Positions 1-6,478 are shown, counted from the first letter of the stretch. The stretch is DNA of 7,771 nt from JBDREA01 sp043820265 (GCA_043820265.1 JBDREA010000036.1:1-7771), one strand, 5' to 3'. The notes: generated from the sequence alone by a model not told the origin. Translations and numbers: made by a program.

Positions 1-953
1 TTAAGTAACTCGACAAGTTTATCTTTTCCCTTAGGCGTCAACCGGTTAAGGAATCGGCGGATGAACAGGTGTTTTTTCAGTTCGCCTCCGATATCAGCGC
101 GCCAGGCATTTTCATAGTCGGGGTTACTTAGATGCCTTGACGCCAGGCATCCCATCACGACGCCTCCGCCTGTCGTTGCTTTGAGCTGTCCTGCTGCATC
201 CCCCACCAATACTTGGTTTCCTTTTGATGTTGCAAGCGCTGGATCATGGATTGGTATGACTCCATAGGTTTTGTTTTTTATTTTATCTGATCTCAGCCTT
301 CCTTCCTTTCTCAGAGATTTCACAAAGGCTTCGAGGTGGGGAGTCGGATTATCCTTGGTTGCCAAACCAACCCGGCAGAGGTCTCCTGTAGGTATTATCC
401 AGTTGAAGAAGTCGGGGTTGTTCAAATGCAGTTCAACGAAGTCTGAATCGCATTCTAACTTGAGGTCGTATTGTGCGCCTATCAGGAATTTCTTTGGGCT
501 TTTAAAGCCGAGTTTTTTTTGCAGGGCATAGTCGACTCCGGTAGCCAAAACCGTCTTTTCTGCTTCGTAACTGTTTTTTGTCCCTGTTAGAAAAGTGTCT
601 TTTATGTTCTGGATTCGCTCAAATCTTACATCCACCCCCCTATCAAGTGCCTGGTTTAGGAGTTCTTGATCGAATGCGCTCCTTTCAAGTATGTAGGCCC
701 TGGGTTTTTTATCTTCGATGATGAGTTCCACGGAGCTTGGAGAATAAATCTTTGCGCCGCGCACTTTGTGGATAAGCGAGGATTTGGGTTTGATGCCAAG
801 TTTTGATAACCCTGAAACGCTGATTATTCCCGAACAGTGTATAGGTTGTCTTTTATGCTCCTCAAAGAGGATTACGTCATTTGTTTTCTGCACGTTGGCT
901 GCCCCATAGCATCCAATTGGACCTCCCCCGACGATAGCTAAGTCGTATTGCAC
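1..953 (-). CDS. Geranylgeranyl reductase family FAD-dependent oxidoreductase (3' end cut by window)
   Basis: No stop codon occurs before the window edge, so 317 codons are visible and the C-terminus is missing. Seen: an N-terminal Rossmann FAD motif GGGPIG (residues 9-14) straight after the start, a CSG motif (40-42), RSAFD (91-95), an ATG motif (137-139), an N-W-x-x-P stretch followed by RVGLA (184-198), and the second FAD motif VGDAAGQLKATTGGG (250-264). This order is typical of the geranylgeranyl reductase/digeranylgeranylglycerophospholipid reductase family, whose archaeal members saturate isoprenoid chains of membrane lipids or quinones. Inferred: a lipid or isoprenoid reductase in the cytoplasm or at the membrane; the exact substrate cannot be read, because archaea often carry several paralogues. 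The GTG start was chosen because it directly precedes the FAD fold; a TTG three codons upstream (962) is the alternative. It lies about 25 bases behind the coiled-coil gene and is probably cotranscribed with it and purA. Confidence 0.85.
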   Translation of the reverse strand, partial: MQYDLAIVGGGPIGCYGAANVQKTNDVILFEEHKRQPIHCSGIISVSGLSKLGIKPKSSLIHKVRGAKIYSPSSVELIIEDKKPRAYILERSAFDQELLNQALDRGVDVRFERIQNIKDTFLTGTKNSYEAEKTVLATGVDYALQKKLGFKSPKKFLIGAQYDLKLECDSDFVELHLNNPDFFNWIIPTGDLCRVGLATKDNPTPHLEAFVKSLRKEGRLRSDKIKNKTYGVIPIHDPALATSKGNQVLVGDAAGQLKATTGGGVVMGCLASRHLSNPDYENAWRADIGGELKKHLFIRRFLNRLTPKGKDKLVELL

Positions 954-978
954 CTTAATCAAACCATGAATCTGAAAA

Positions 979-1917
979 CTAGATGATTCGGCCTGGACCT
1001 CCCCTTGACCCCCTTTTCATCTCCAGCATTCTTTTCTTCAGATTATTTGTTATCATATAGGAGGGATCTTTTGATTTTTGATTTTCTATTTTAATGAACT
1101 TTTTTTCTTCAAGTATTTTTGCCTGCTCGGTTATTGCGGTGCGTCCCTTGTTTAAAAGAAGGGCGGCGTCCGTAGATTTGACGACCCCCATCCGTAGAAG
1201 AAGCTGTACCAAACCCTTTGCGTCTTCCATCCATTCTTCGCTTCCGTCAAGCTGGAAATCATACTTTAATCTTTTTTGATCTGTGAGAATCGTGGTCTTG
1301 GTCATAGCATCCCCCCCGGGCATTTCCCGGGAAGATGATTGGATGCCGATGCCTATCTTTTTTGATATCTCTTCGCTTTCCTTTAATAAGTTGTGGAATT
1401 TCTTCTTCTTGGAGATATATGGCTCGTCTGATGAATCTGGATCGGATTCGTGCTCATCTACCCGAGAATCCCTTTCTTTCTGTTGTTCGACCAAATCTGC
1501 CGTAACATCCTTTCGATCTTTGGCTGGCGCTTCTTTCTCCAACGCAGCTTTCTGGGCTTCTTGGATTACCTCTTCATTCGAAAAAGATAGATTCTTTTCG
1601 GCTTCAAGTCCCCGTTGATTTATGTAAAGCTCCCGTTCGGCTGACTTAAGCCTTTCTTCCAGCTCCAAGCGTTTGGCGTGCTCGGCCCTAAGATGATAGG
1701 TCAAGGCCTTTATCTGTTCAGCCAATACCGTGTCACCCAACTCCTCTGGGGGGACGGGTTTCCCGTTTGGTGATATTGCTTTTTTATGCCATACCTCAAG
1801 TTCACTTTCCAATTCTATGATGCGTTTTTCGCTTTTTTCGAATTGTTTTTGCAACTGAAGGAAATCGCTTAACCGAAGGTCTTTTTTTGAATCCTTCAAT
1901 TCATCAGTTTCTTCCAT
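979..1917 (-). CDS. Coiled-coil protein with C-terminal winged-helix domain, function unknown
   Basis: I do not recognise a named family. The 312 residues fall into parts. Residues 1-46 and 62-130 form highly charged heptad-rich helices, split by a proline/glycine turn (about 47-61, ISPNGKPVPPEELG), so they could fold as an antiparallel helical hairpin. Residues 131-200 are a very polar, probably disordered linker (DPDSSDEP) with a short lysine-rich helix. Residues 226-295 look like a winged helix: helix 228-243, helix 247-255, recognition-type helix 258-272, then a beta wing with KFIKIE. A basic tail ends in RGSRGGPGR. No signal peptide or membrane segment is visible, so it should be cytoplasmic. 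The start codon follows the purA stop by one base (TAG-G-ATG), which implies translational coupling; no Shine-Dalgarno site is needed or seen. Inferred: a DNA- or RNA-binding, self-associating protein, possibly a regulator; its target is unknown. Confidence 0.8.
   Translation of the reverse strand: MEETDELKDSKKDLRLSDFLQLQKQFEKSEKRIIELESELEVWHKKAISPNGKPVPPEELGDTVLAEQIKALTYHLRAEHAKRLELEERLKSAERELYINQRGLEAEKNLSFSNEEVIQEAQKAALEKEAPAKDRKDVTADLVEQQKERDSRVDEHESDPDSSDEPYISKKKKFHNLLKESEEISKKIGIGIQSSSREMPGGDAMTKTTILTDQKRLKYDFQLDGSEEWMEDAKGLVQLLLRMGVVKSTDAALLLNKGRTAITEQAKILEEKKFIKIENQKSKDPSYMITNNLKKRMLEMKRGSRGGPGRII
1305..1331 (-). other. GC-rich hairpin and 7-G run before an internal in-frame ATG
   Basis: On the mRNA, CCCGGG-AAATG-CCCGGG can form a 6-bp stem with a 5-base loop (plus-strand arms 1315-1320 and 1326-1331). 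It runs into seven Gs (1317-1311, on the minus strand). Five bases later comes an in-frame ATG (1305-1303), codon 205 of the coiled-coil/winged-helix gene. The G-run could act as a ribosome binding site for a 108-residue product holding only the winged helix. This may be chance from codons for Pro-Gly-Gly; only the sequence pattern is seen. Confidence 0.3.
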
Positions 1918-1918
1918 C

Positions 1919-2992
1919 CTATTTTCTCAGATCAATTATGTCTTCAGGTTCGGGTCCTGTAGAAATAAGGGTTATCTTTCGGTGAAGCTCTGATTCGATC
2001 AGTTTGATATATGTTTGAGCATCTTTATCGAGGCTTTCATAGTCTCTTATCCCAAATGAATCCGGGAATAATTTGTCCAGGCATGTTACTGCAATCTGTG
2101 TTGCGCCATTCACTCTCGTTGAATACTTCGCCAACTCGAAATCGAATTTACCTATCTTTCTTGGTCGGCCCGTCACGGTCCCGACTTCTTTGAGGTGTTG
2201 GGCTATTATCTGGTTGTCGTTTTCTCCTTTGTGCCCTTCGGCCTTTGCTCTCTCAAGGATTCGCTCCCAAAGATCGTCTCCTTCGATTTCCTCGTTAATG
2301 AGGTAGTGAACGAAGGGGTCGTGGCCGACTCGGCTCATATAAGCCTTGAAAACGACTATTACTTCATCGACTCTTGTAGGACCTACTCCGACATCAGCGC
2401 AGGCGGATGACGCTGATGTGTCCTTGCTTGTGACGTAAGGGTAGTTTCCGTAGTAGAGAGACAGACCAAATCCTTGGCTTGCTTCAAGTAAAACGTTGTC
2501 ATTTTTATCGAGGGCGTCGTTTACTAGTTTTGGGACGTCTACTAAGTAATCATCCAGTTCCTCGAATTCCTTTGCCTGCTTGGCTATCCGGTTCACCCGG
2601 TCGGCGTTGGCTGGGCCGCATCCACTTCCGGTTGTGCCGATTTTTTTCGAGTTATCAGATACATCAGCAAGTCTATGTTTCTCTTCGATGATTATGCACC
2701 TGTAGTCGATGAACAGCCTTCCGGCTGTGCCTGTCATCTCTATTTCTTTTAGAAGCCTGTCTGGATCAACTAGTACGCCTGCGCCGATTAGTAGTTTGGA
2801 TTCCTCGTTTACGAATCCGCAAGGAATCATCCTTAGGCCGAATTTTTCGCCGTTTTTATACACTGTGTGGCCTGCATTCGGTCCCACGCCTGCGCGCGCT
2901 ATCACTGGAGGATTATCGTTTACGGCAAGATAAGACACTATCTTTCCTTTTCCTTCGTCTCCAAAGTGTCCTCCGACTATTACAGAAAGCAT
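1919..2992 (-). CDS. purA: Adenylosuccinate synthetase, archaeal short form
   Basis: Catalyses IMP + aspartate + GTP to adenylosuccinate, the first committed step to AMP, in the cytosol. Of 357 residues, most line up with archaeal PurA as I remember it. GDEGKGK (11-17) holds the catalytic Asp12. NAGHTV (39-44) holds the catalytic His42. KIGTTGSGCGPANADR (117-132), QGFGLSLYYG (173-182), YPYVTSKDTSASS (184-196), VGPTRVDE (203-210), GTVTGRPRK (271-279) and STGPEPEDIID (344-354) are all present. Oddities: His9 where the family has Gln (GGQ-W/F-GDEG); ASQG instead of G-A/T-QG at 171-174; RVGHDPFVHY (221-230) where RVG-x-GPFPTE is usual; and a stretch of roughly 20-25 extra residues at about 232-268 before GTVTGR, which makes it longer than the roughly 340 residues of most archaeal enzymes. 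Retention of the catalytic Asp argues for IMP as substrate and against a PurZ-type enzyme. It heads a tight operon with the coiled-coil and flavoprotein genes. Confidence 0.93.
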   Translation of the reverse strand: MLSVIVGGHFGDEGKGKIVSYLAVNDNPPVIARAGVGPNAGHTVYKNGEKFGLRMIPCGFVNEESKLLIGAGVLVDPDRLLKEIEMTGTAGRLFIDYRCIIIEEKHRLADVSDNSKKIGTTGSGCGPANADRVNRIAKQAKEFEELDDYLVDVPKLVNDALDKNDNVLLEASQGFGLSLYYGNYPYVTSKDTSASSACADVGVGPTRVDEVIVVFKAYMSRVGHDPFVHYLINEEIEGDDLWERILERAKAEGHKGENDNQIIAQHLKEVGTVTGRPRKIGKFDFELAKYSTRVNGATQIAVTCLDKLFPDSFGIRDYESLDKDAQTYIKLIESELHRKITLISTGPEPEDIIDLRK

Positions 2993-3018
2993 TGTAGTTG
3001 AAGAGTTTGGAACCAGGA

Positions 3019-3026
3019 TTATTAAA
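3019..3026 (-). promoter_or_regulatory. TATA-like box for purA
   Basis: The minus strand reads TTTAATAA, centred about 30 bases before the purA ATG, with no Shine-Dalgarno sequence between them. At the usual archaeal TATA-to-start distance of about 25 bases, transcription would begin within a few bases of the ATG, giving a leaderless or nearly leaderless mRNA. Readthrough from the upstream gene is equally possible, since the gap is only 35 bases. Confidence 0.4.
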
Positions 3027-3027
3027 T

Positions 3028-4536
3028 TTAGAACAATTCTTCGTCTTGAATATAGTTTTTTCCGAGCTTTAATGCTATTTCTGCTTTTGCCAGCTCCATT
3101 CCCAGGTATGCTGCGTGTTGTCTTTTTTCTATGAGATCTGTCCTTATTGCTTCTCGGTATATGTGAGTAGCATCTGTTCCTGTTATGATTGTCGTTGGCT
3201 TTCCTTTTTTGAAGTGGGCTGCATGGATTTGGCCGTCTGCCAGATAGATCTTAAAGTATTGGTTTTCCAGATTTGGCTCCGAGAGTTGAGCCTTCTTTCT
3301 TGGGACTTTGACGAGTTCGTCTGCTATGGGATTTTCTTTCTCTTTTTTTTCTTTTAGGCGAAGTAGGTCAATCCCCAGGTCCTTTGGCGGTTGACCTTTT
3401 TGTTTTGCCAGGTATGCCATTTGGACTGCGGTTTTCAGCTCCTTTACGCATCCTCGGGCCTTAGGGCTTGCTTCGGTTGCCAGGAGTAGCTCGATGCTTA
3501 GTTCTGATGCTATCGATGCTAGAATGGCGTTTATGCCAGGGCTGTCTGCATCCATCAATTCGTAGACGTTTCCTGCCCCCACCAACATAGTTGTGTTGGG
3601 ATGCCTTCTTCGATATGAGATGTATGCTTCCAGGGAGGTGGTCATATTAGAAAGAGGAGGATTCATTATGGGATCAACTATGTATTTTTGGTAGCCGAAC
3701 TGGTCCATTTGAAGGGTTATTTTTTCGAGGAGTTTCATCTTTCCCAAAGCCGTATTTGGGATGTCGCCCTTTTTATCCTGAGGGATGACTACAGCTGGGA
3801 TTTTTAATCCTTCGGCGAGTTGGAGGGTCTGCTCTGAGAGGCTTATGAGAAGGTCTGCCTTCGATTTTATTGCGGCTTCTAATTCGTGGGGATTTAGTGT
3901 GTCCACTGAGACGGGAACCTTGACGACATTTTTAATGGCACTGATCAATTTCTTGACTTTGTCACTGTTGTCGACGCCTGCCACCATTCCGATATCGATT
4001 ATCGAGGCTCCGCTTTGGGTGAAGTGTTTTGCCTGTCTTTGAATCTCGGTTTTTGTTAGCAGGGGTGCATCAACGATTTCTGCGATTATTTGTGTGATTC
4101 CGTTAAGAGTTGGTTTATCGGATTGGCCTATCTTTTTTATCCAATCCGCAGGCCTTTGGCTTTGCCCGAGAATCTTCTTGTTTTTCTTTCTGATTTCTGC
4201 TTTTAGTACCTCGTCTGCTGGTTTATGGGATGAGAAGGTTGTTGAATCGATTTTGTTTAGTGTGAAGGGGAGGTCTATTAAGTGTTTTGGGCCTTTGACG
4301 CAGTGAATCCCAAGTTTTTCCTTGACTATCGAAAAGTCGCCTTTTGCCTGGCCGGGAACGATTATCAGATCCTGATGTGAGATGTCTTTGGTTTTTAATT
4401 CGGCTAGGAGGGAACCCGGAGTAATAAGAGAGGAAACCTTAGTCTTTGATTGAAAGACTTCGATTTCATCAAATTCTGAAATGGTTTTTTCTACTAGACG
4501 ACGAGAGTTTTCACCTGTTACGACCAGAATTTTCAT
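3028..4536 (-). CDS. Dihydropteroate synthase-related protein (archaeal, TIGR00284-like)
   Basis: 502 residues in three parts. Residues 1 to about 130 are an alpha/beta N-terminal region of the archaeal DHPS-like type. About 145-395 is a pterin-binding TIM-barrel-like region with AEIVDAP (152-158), GASIIDIGM (176-184), VSVDTLNP (209-216), GAGNVYELMDADSPGINA (320-337), TEASPKARG (354-362) and PPKDLGIDLL (383-392). After a Lys/Glu-rich linker, 423-502 is a C-terminal domain with HAAYLGMELAKAEIALK (474-490) and a terminal QDEELF, resembling the small cyanobacterial slr0651-type protein. Known: this fused architecture is found in archaea that lack a bacterial FolP and is suspected of a role in methanopterin or folate-like cofactor synthesis, but the reaction is, to my knowledge, not settled. 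The classical DHPS N-terminal NxTxDSF loop is absent. Inferred: a cytosolic enzyme acting on a pterin. It has its own promoter and a GAGG ribosome site, and purA follows 35 bases downstream. Confidence 0.88.
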   Translation of the reverse strand: MKILVVTGENSRRLVEKTISEFDEIEVFQSKTKVSSLITPGSLLAELKTKDISHQDLIIVPGQAKGDFSIVKEKLGIHCVKGPKHLIDLPFTLNKIDSTTFSSHKPADEVLKAEIRKKNKKILGQSQRPADWIKKIGQSDKPTLNGITQIIAEIVDAPLLTKTEIQRQAKHFTQSGASIIDIGMVAGVDNSDKVKKLISAIKNVVKVPVSVDTLNPHELEAAIKSKADLLISLSEQTLQLAEGLKIPAVVIPQDKKGDIPNTALGKMKLLEKITLQMDQFGYQKYIVDPIMNPPLSNMTTSLEAYISYRRRHPNTTMLVGAGNVYELMDADSPGINAILASIASELSIELLLATEASPKARGCVKELKTAVQMAYLAKQKGQPPKDLGIDLLRLKEKKEKENPIADELVKVPRKKAQLSEPNLENQYFKIYLADGQIHAAHFKKGKPTTIITGTDATHIYREAIRTDLIEKRQHAAYLGMELAKAEIALKLGKNYIQDEELF

Positions 4537-4540
4537 GTAT

Positions 4541-4578
4541 TTGCCTCGATAGGCTGATTAAACCACACTATGAGGCAA
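4541..4578 (-). promoter_or_regulatory. GAGG ribosome binding site inside alternative hairpins
   Basis: GAGG (plus-strand CCTC at 4544-4547) sits 7 bases before the ATG of the DHPS-related gene, the clearest Shine-Dalgarno site in the window. It can pair in two exclusive ways: a local GCCT-ATCG-AGGC hairpin (4543-4554), or a 7-bp stem with TTGCCTC at 4578-4572 on the mRNA sense, against GAGGCAA at 4547-4541. Whether the distal arm is transcribed depends on the start site, which I place near 4569-4574, so the longer repeat could instead be a DNA operator. Confidence 0.35.
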
Positions 4579-4591
4579 TTCTCAAAGAGGA

Positions 4592-4599
4592 TTTATAAA
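4592..4599 (-). promoter_or_regulatory. TATA box of the DHPS-related gene
   Basis: The minus strand reads CTTTATAAATC with TTTATAAA at its core, a good archaeal TATA box. It lies in the 94-base gap between two co-directional genes. The expected start is about 25 bases downstream, near 4570, leaving a leader of about 33 bases that contains the GAGG ribosome site. Confidence 0.6.
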
Positions 4600-4630
4600 G
4601 GGTGCTGAGAATTTGTTTAGAGAAAATAAT

Positions 4631-5467
4631 TTAGCCGCTTATTGTTCCGGTGGATTTTCTTTCGTAGTATTCTATACCGCCAGGTGAAGCAAAAGGTATC
4701 TTGTAGGTGATTGATACTTGGTATCTGAATTTGCCGCCTCCGATGTCTCCTAGGTCACCTACTGTGCCGCAGGTGTCGGCGGCGACAAGAAGGAATGGCT
4801 CGCCTGCCGGAACTGAAAGGCATAGATCTTCCACTTCAGCTGCGTTGCAGTCTTCATCCGGATCATTTGGGGCATTATAAGCAGCGGAAACATAATCAAC
4901 TAATGAGAGGATGGGAAAAATGCTAGTGATTTGAGGTGTGTTAGTGTTGGGATCAAATGGATTGTCGGGATCGATAAGTTCGGTGAATGTGTCCCAAAAT
5001 TCGTCTGGTACTTCATCGCAGCCTTCTGCTTCTCTTCTGAGAGTGACGTAATCATCTTTCTCTCTTGTTACCACTATATTTCTGCAGTACTCTGCAACCT
5101 CCGAAGGATCCAGTGATAAGTCCTGGTTGGTGGGTGCTACGCGCATGTCGCAGACCTGTATGTCTTGTCCGGCCGCATTCACAAAAAGCATGGATAAAAC
5201 CCCTGTTGGAGTGCCTTCGACGTCATGGGTTTTGAACCCTGAAAGTATAGGATTAAGCTGTCCGAAGCCGCTCGCCATCATCGTGCCCGATCCCATGCTG
5301 AATATCCCAAGCTGCCACAAAGTGAATCCCACAGAAAGAGAGATTACAAGAGCCCAACCGTGGGTCATTATGAATTCCATGGCGCTCTGGGCCTTGGAAC
5401 ACTTTAGATGATGAGTTGAACTTGCTCGTCGAATTTCCAGTTTGCTGTTTTTTTCTTTTAGAGCCAT
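4631..5467 (-). CDS. Class III signal peptide protein, tandem copy 1 (pilin-like, Cys-rich)
   Basis: 278 residues. A basic leader (1-26) ends in SKA, followed by QSAMEF (27-32). This is the archaeal class III prepilin signature, with predicted cleavage between Ala26 and Gln27 by an EppA-like prepilin peptidase and Glu at +5. A hydrophobic helix (37-56, GWALVISLSVGFTLWQLGIF) follows, then a Gly/Met-rich stalk and an acidic globular part. Six cysteines outside the leader (106, 128, 150, 207, 216, 233) match those of copy 2 and could form three disulfides, as fits an extracellular domain. Inferred: a surface filament subunit or membrane-anchored cell-surface protein; no assembly ATPase or other pilus gene is in view. 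The ATG at 5467 was preferred over 5473 because copy 2 also begins Met-Ala and has no counterpart to the earlier ATG. No Shine-Dalgarno site is seen. A T-rich stretch after the stop (4630-4618, minus) may help termination. Confidence 0.82.
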   Translation of the reverse strand: MALKEKNSKLEIRRASSTHHLKCSKAQSAMEFIMTHGWALVISLSVGFTLWQLGIFSMGSGTMMASGFGQLNPILSGFKTHDVEGTPTGVLSMLFVNAAGQDIQVCDMRVAPTNQDLSLDPSEVAEYCRNIVVTREKDDYVTLRREAEGCDEVPDEFWDTFTELIDPDNPFDPNTNTPQITSIFPILSLVDYVSAAYNAPNDPDEDCNAAEVEDLCLSVPAGEPFLLVAADTCGTVGDLGDIGGGKFRYQVSITYKIPFASPGGIEYYERKSTGTISG

Positions 5468-5494
5468 ATTCATGGATTTTCTTATTATCGTAGC

Positions 5495-5515
5495 GGAAGT
5501 CCAAGATTAAAAAGG
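5495..5515 (-). promoter_or_regulatory. Promoter of surface-protein copy 1, shared block
   Basis: The plus strand reads GGAAGTCC (5495-5502), four bases, then TTAAAAAGG (5507-5515). In gene sense this is CCTTTTTAA followed by GGACTTCC. The same two elements with the same 4-base gap precede copy 2. TTTTTAA is the probable TATA box, putting transcription start near 5484 and giving a leader of roughly 11-17 bases. The rest of the 107-base gap (5474-5580) shows nothing else clear. Confidence 0.5.
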
Positions 5516-5580
5516 TTATTACACCGAGGATAACTCTAATTTCTCAATCAAATCTTGTTCAAGGTGCTAAAGAACTCGAA

Positions 5581-6429
5581 TTAGCCGCTTATTGTTCCTG
5601 TGGATTTTCTATCAAAGTATTCTATGCCGCCAGGTGACGCAAAGGGTATTTTGTAGGTGATTGATACTTGGTATCTGAATTTGCCGCCTCCGATGTCTCC
5701 GAGGTCGCCGACTGTGCCGCATGAGTCGGCTGCTACGAGAAGGACTGGTTCTCCAGCCGGCACTTGCAGGCATGCCGTCTCAACTGGCTCTGCGTGGCAT
5801 TCGTCCGTTGGTGAATTAGGTTCATCGGCTGAAACGTATTCTATTAGTGATAGAACGGGGAAAATGGAAGCTTGCGCATTGCCAACAGGGGGGTCGTCTC
5901 CTCCGTCGCCGTTTCCGATTACATAGTTGACTGTCTCCCAAAATCCGTCGGGCACTTCTTCGCAGTCGTCTGTTTCTGCTCTAAGGGTAATATAATCTTC
6001 CTGGTCTCTGGTTACCGCGATGCCCCTGCAGTATTCGGCAGTTGTCATCTCGTTACCGAGGGAGGCGATGTCCTGGCCTAGGGGGGCTACGCGCATGTCG
6101 CAGACCTGTATGTCTTGCCCGGCCGCGTTCACAAAAAGCATGGATAAAACCCCTGTTGAGGTGCCTTCGACGTCATGGGTTTTAAACCCTGAAAGTATAG
6201 GATTAAGCTGTCCGAAGCCGCTCGCCATCATAGTGCCTGATCCCATGCTGAAAATCCCAAGCTGCCACAAAGTAAAACCAACAGAAAGAGAGATTACAAG
6301 AGCCCAGCCGTGGCTCATGATGAATTCCATGGCGCTCTGAGCCTTAGAACCGTTTTTTGAATTGCTTGAATGTAGAATTGAGTGGATTTTTTGGATTTTA
6401 GGTTTTTTGCCTTTGATTTGGAAGGCCAT
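5581..6429 (-). CDS. Class III signal peptide protein, tandem copy 2 (pilin-like, Cys-rich)
   Basis: 282 residues. A 30-residue leader with ten lysines ends in GSKA, followed by QSAMEF (31-36), with predicted prepilin-peptidase cleavage before Gln31. The membrane helix (41-60) and stalk are nearly identical to copy 1. The middle (about 117-185) is diverged and here contains a Gly/Asp-rich loop (GNGDGGDDPP, 172-181) in place of the DPDNPFDPNTN loop of copy 1. Cysteines 110, 134, 156, 211, 220 and 237 match copy 1 one for one. The last 45 residues (CGTVGDLGDIGGGKFRYQ onward) are almost the same in both. The ATG at 6429 was chosen over the far upstream 6597, because the latter would run through the promoter and into the divergent gene; Met-Ala also matches copy 1. 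Inferred role: an alternative or partner subunit of the same surface structure, secreted by the prepilin route. No Shine-Dalgarno site is visible. Confidence 0.83.
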   Translation of the reverse strand: MAFQIKGKKPKIQKIHSILHSSNSKNGSKAQSAMEFIMSHGWALVISLSVGFTLWQLGIFSMGSGTMMASGFGQLNPILSGFKTHDVEGTSTGVLSMLFVNAAGQDIQVCDMRVAPLGQDIASLGNEMTTAEYCRGIAVTRDQEDYITLRAETDDCEEVPDGFWETVNYVIGNGDGGDDPPVGNAQASIFPVLSLIEYVSADEPNSPTDECHAEPVETACLQVPAGEPVLLVAADSCGTVGDLGDIGGGKFRYQVSITYKIPFASPGGIEYFDRKSTGTISG

Positions 6430-6458
6430 TTTAAGGGTTTGTTTCTTGTTATATATCG

Positions 6459-6478
6459 GGAAGTCCTGGGTTAAAAAC
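6459..6478 (-). promoter_or_regulatory. Promoter of surface-protein copy 2, shared block
   Basis: GGAAGTCC (6459-6466), four bases, then TTAAAAAC (6471-6478) on the plus strand repeats the block before copy 1. TTTTTAA in gene sense is the likely TATA box, with start near 6448 and a leader of about 19 bases. A second AT-rich element, GATATATAAC (6456-6447 in gene sense), would give a leaderless transcript and cannot be excluded. Confidence 0.5.

Larger units (their letters stand above)
4631..6350 (-). repeat. Tandem gene duplication with mosaic identity
   Basis: Two copies lie at a constant offset of 950 bases. Block 5133-5400 against 6083-6350 (leader end, membrane helix, stalk) differs at about 17 of 268 bases by my hand count. 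Block 4631-4810 against 5581-5760 (C-terminus) differs at about 20 of 180, with 4701-4750 identical to 5651-5700. The segment between them (about 4811-5132 against 5761-6082) is strongly diverged, with indels that cancel out so that both predicted mature proteins have 252 residues. Confidence 0.85.

Noticed and set aside
1311..1317. Seven-base homopolymer as a frameshift or phase-variation site
   Set aside because: The zero frame continues through it into a sensible winged-helix domain, and neither shifted frame gives a recognisable product.
1919..2992. Reading the PurA homologue as a PurZ-type enzyme for 2-aminoadenine DNA
   Set aside because: The catalytic Asp in GDEGKGK, which PurZ enzymes replace, is present. 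Neighbours are ordinary cellular genes with no phage polymerase, dATP hydrolase or other phage gene.
4618..4630. Terminator after surface-protein copy 1
   Set aside because: The stretch is only mildly T-rich in gene sense (ATTATTTTCTCT) and has no hairpin, so it was not listed as a feature.
5127..5411. Plus-strand open frame inside surface-protein copy 1, with a near-identical counterpart at 6020-6340 in copy 2
   Set aside because: Its apparent conservation is a by-product of the 94% identical DNA of the opposite-strand genes. It has no promoter or ribosome site, and its sequence is just the antisense of the membrane helix and stalk region.
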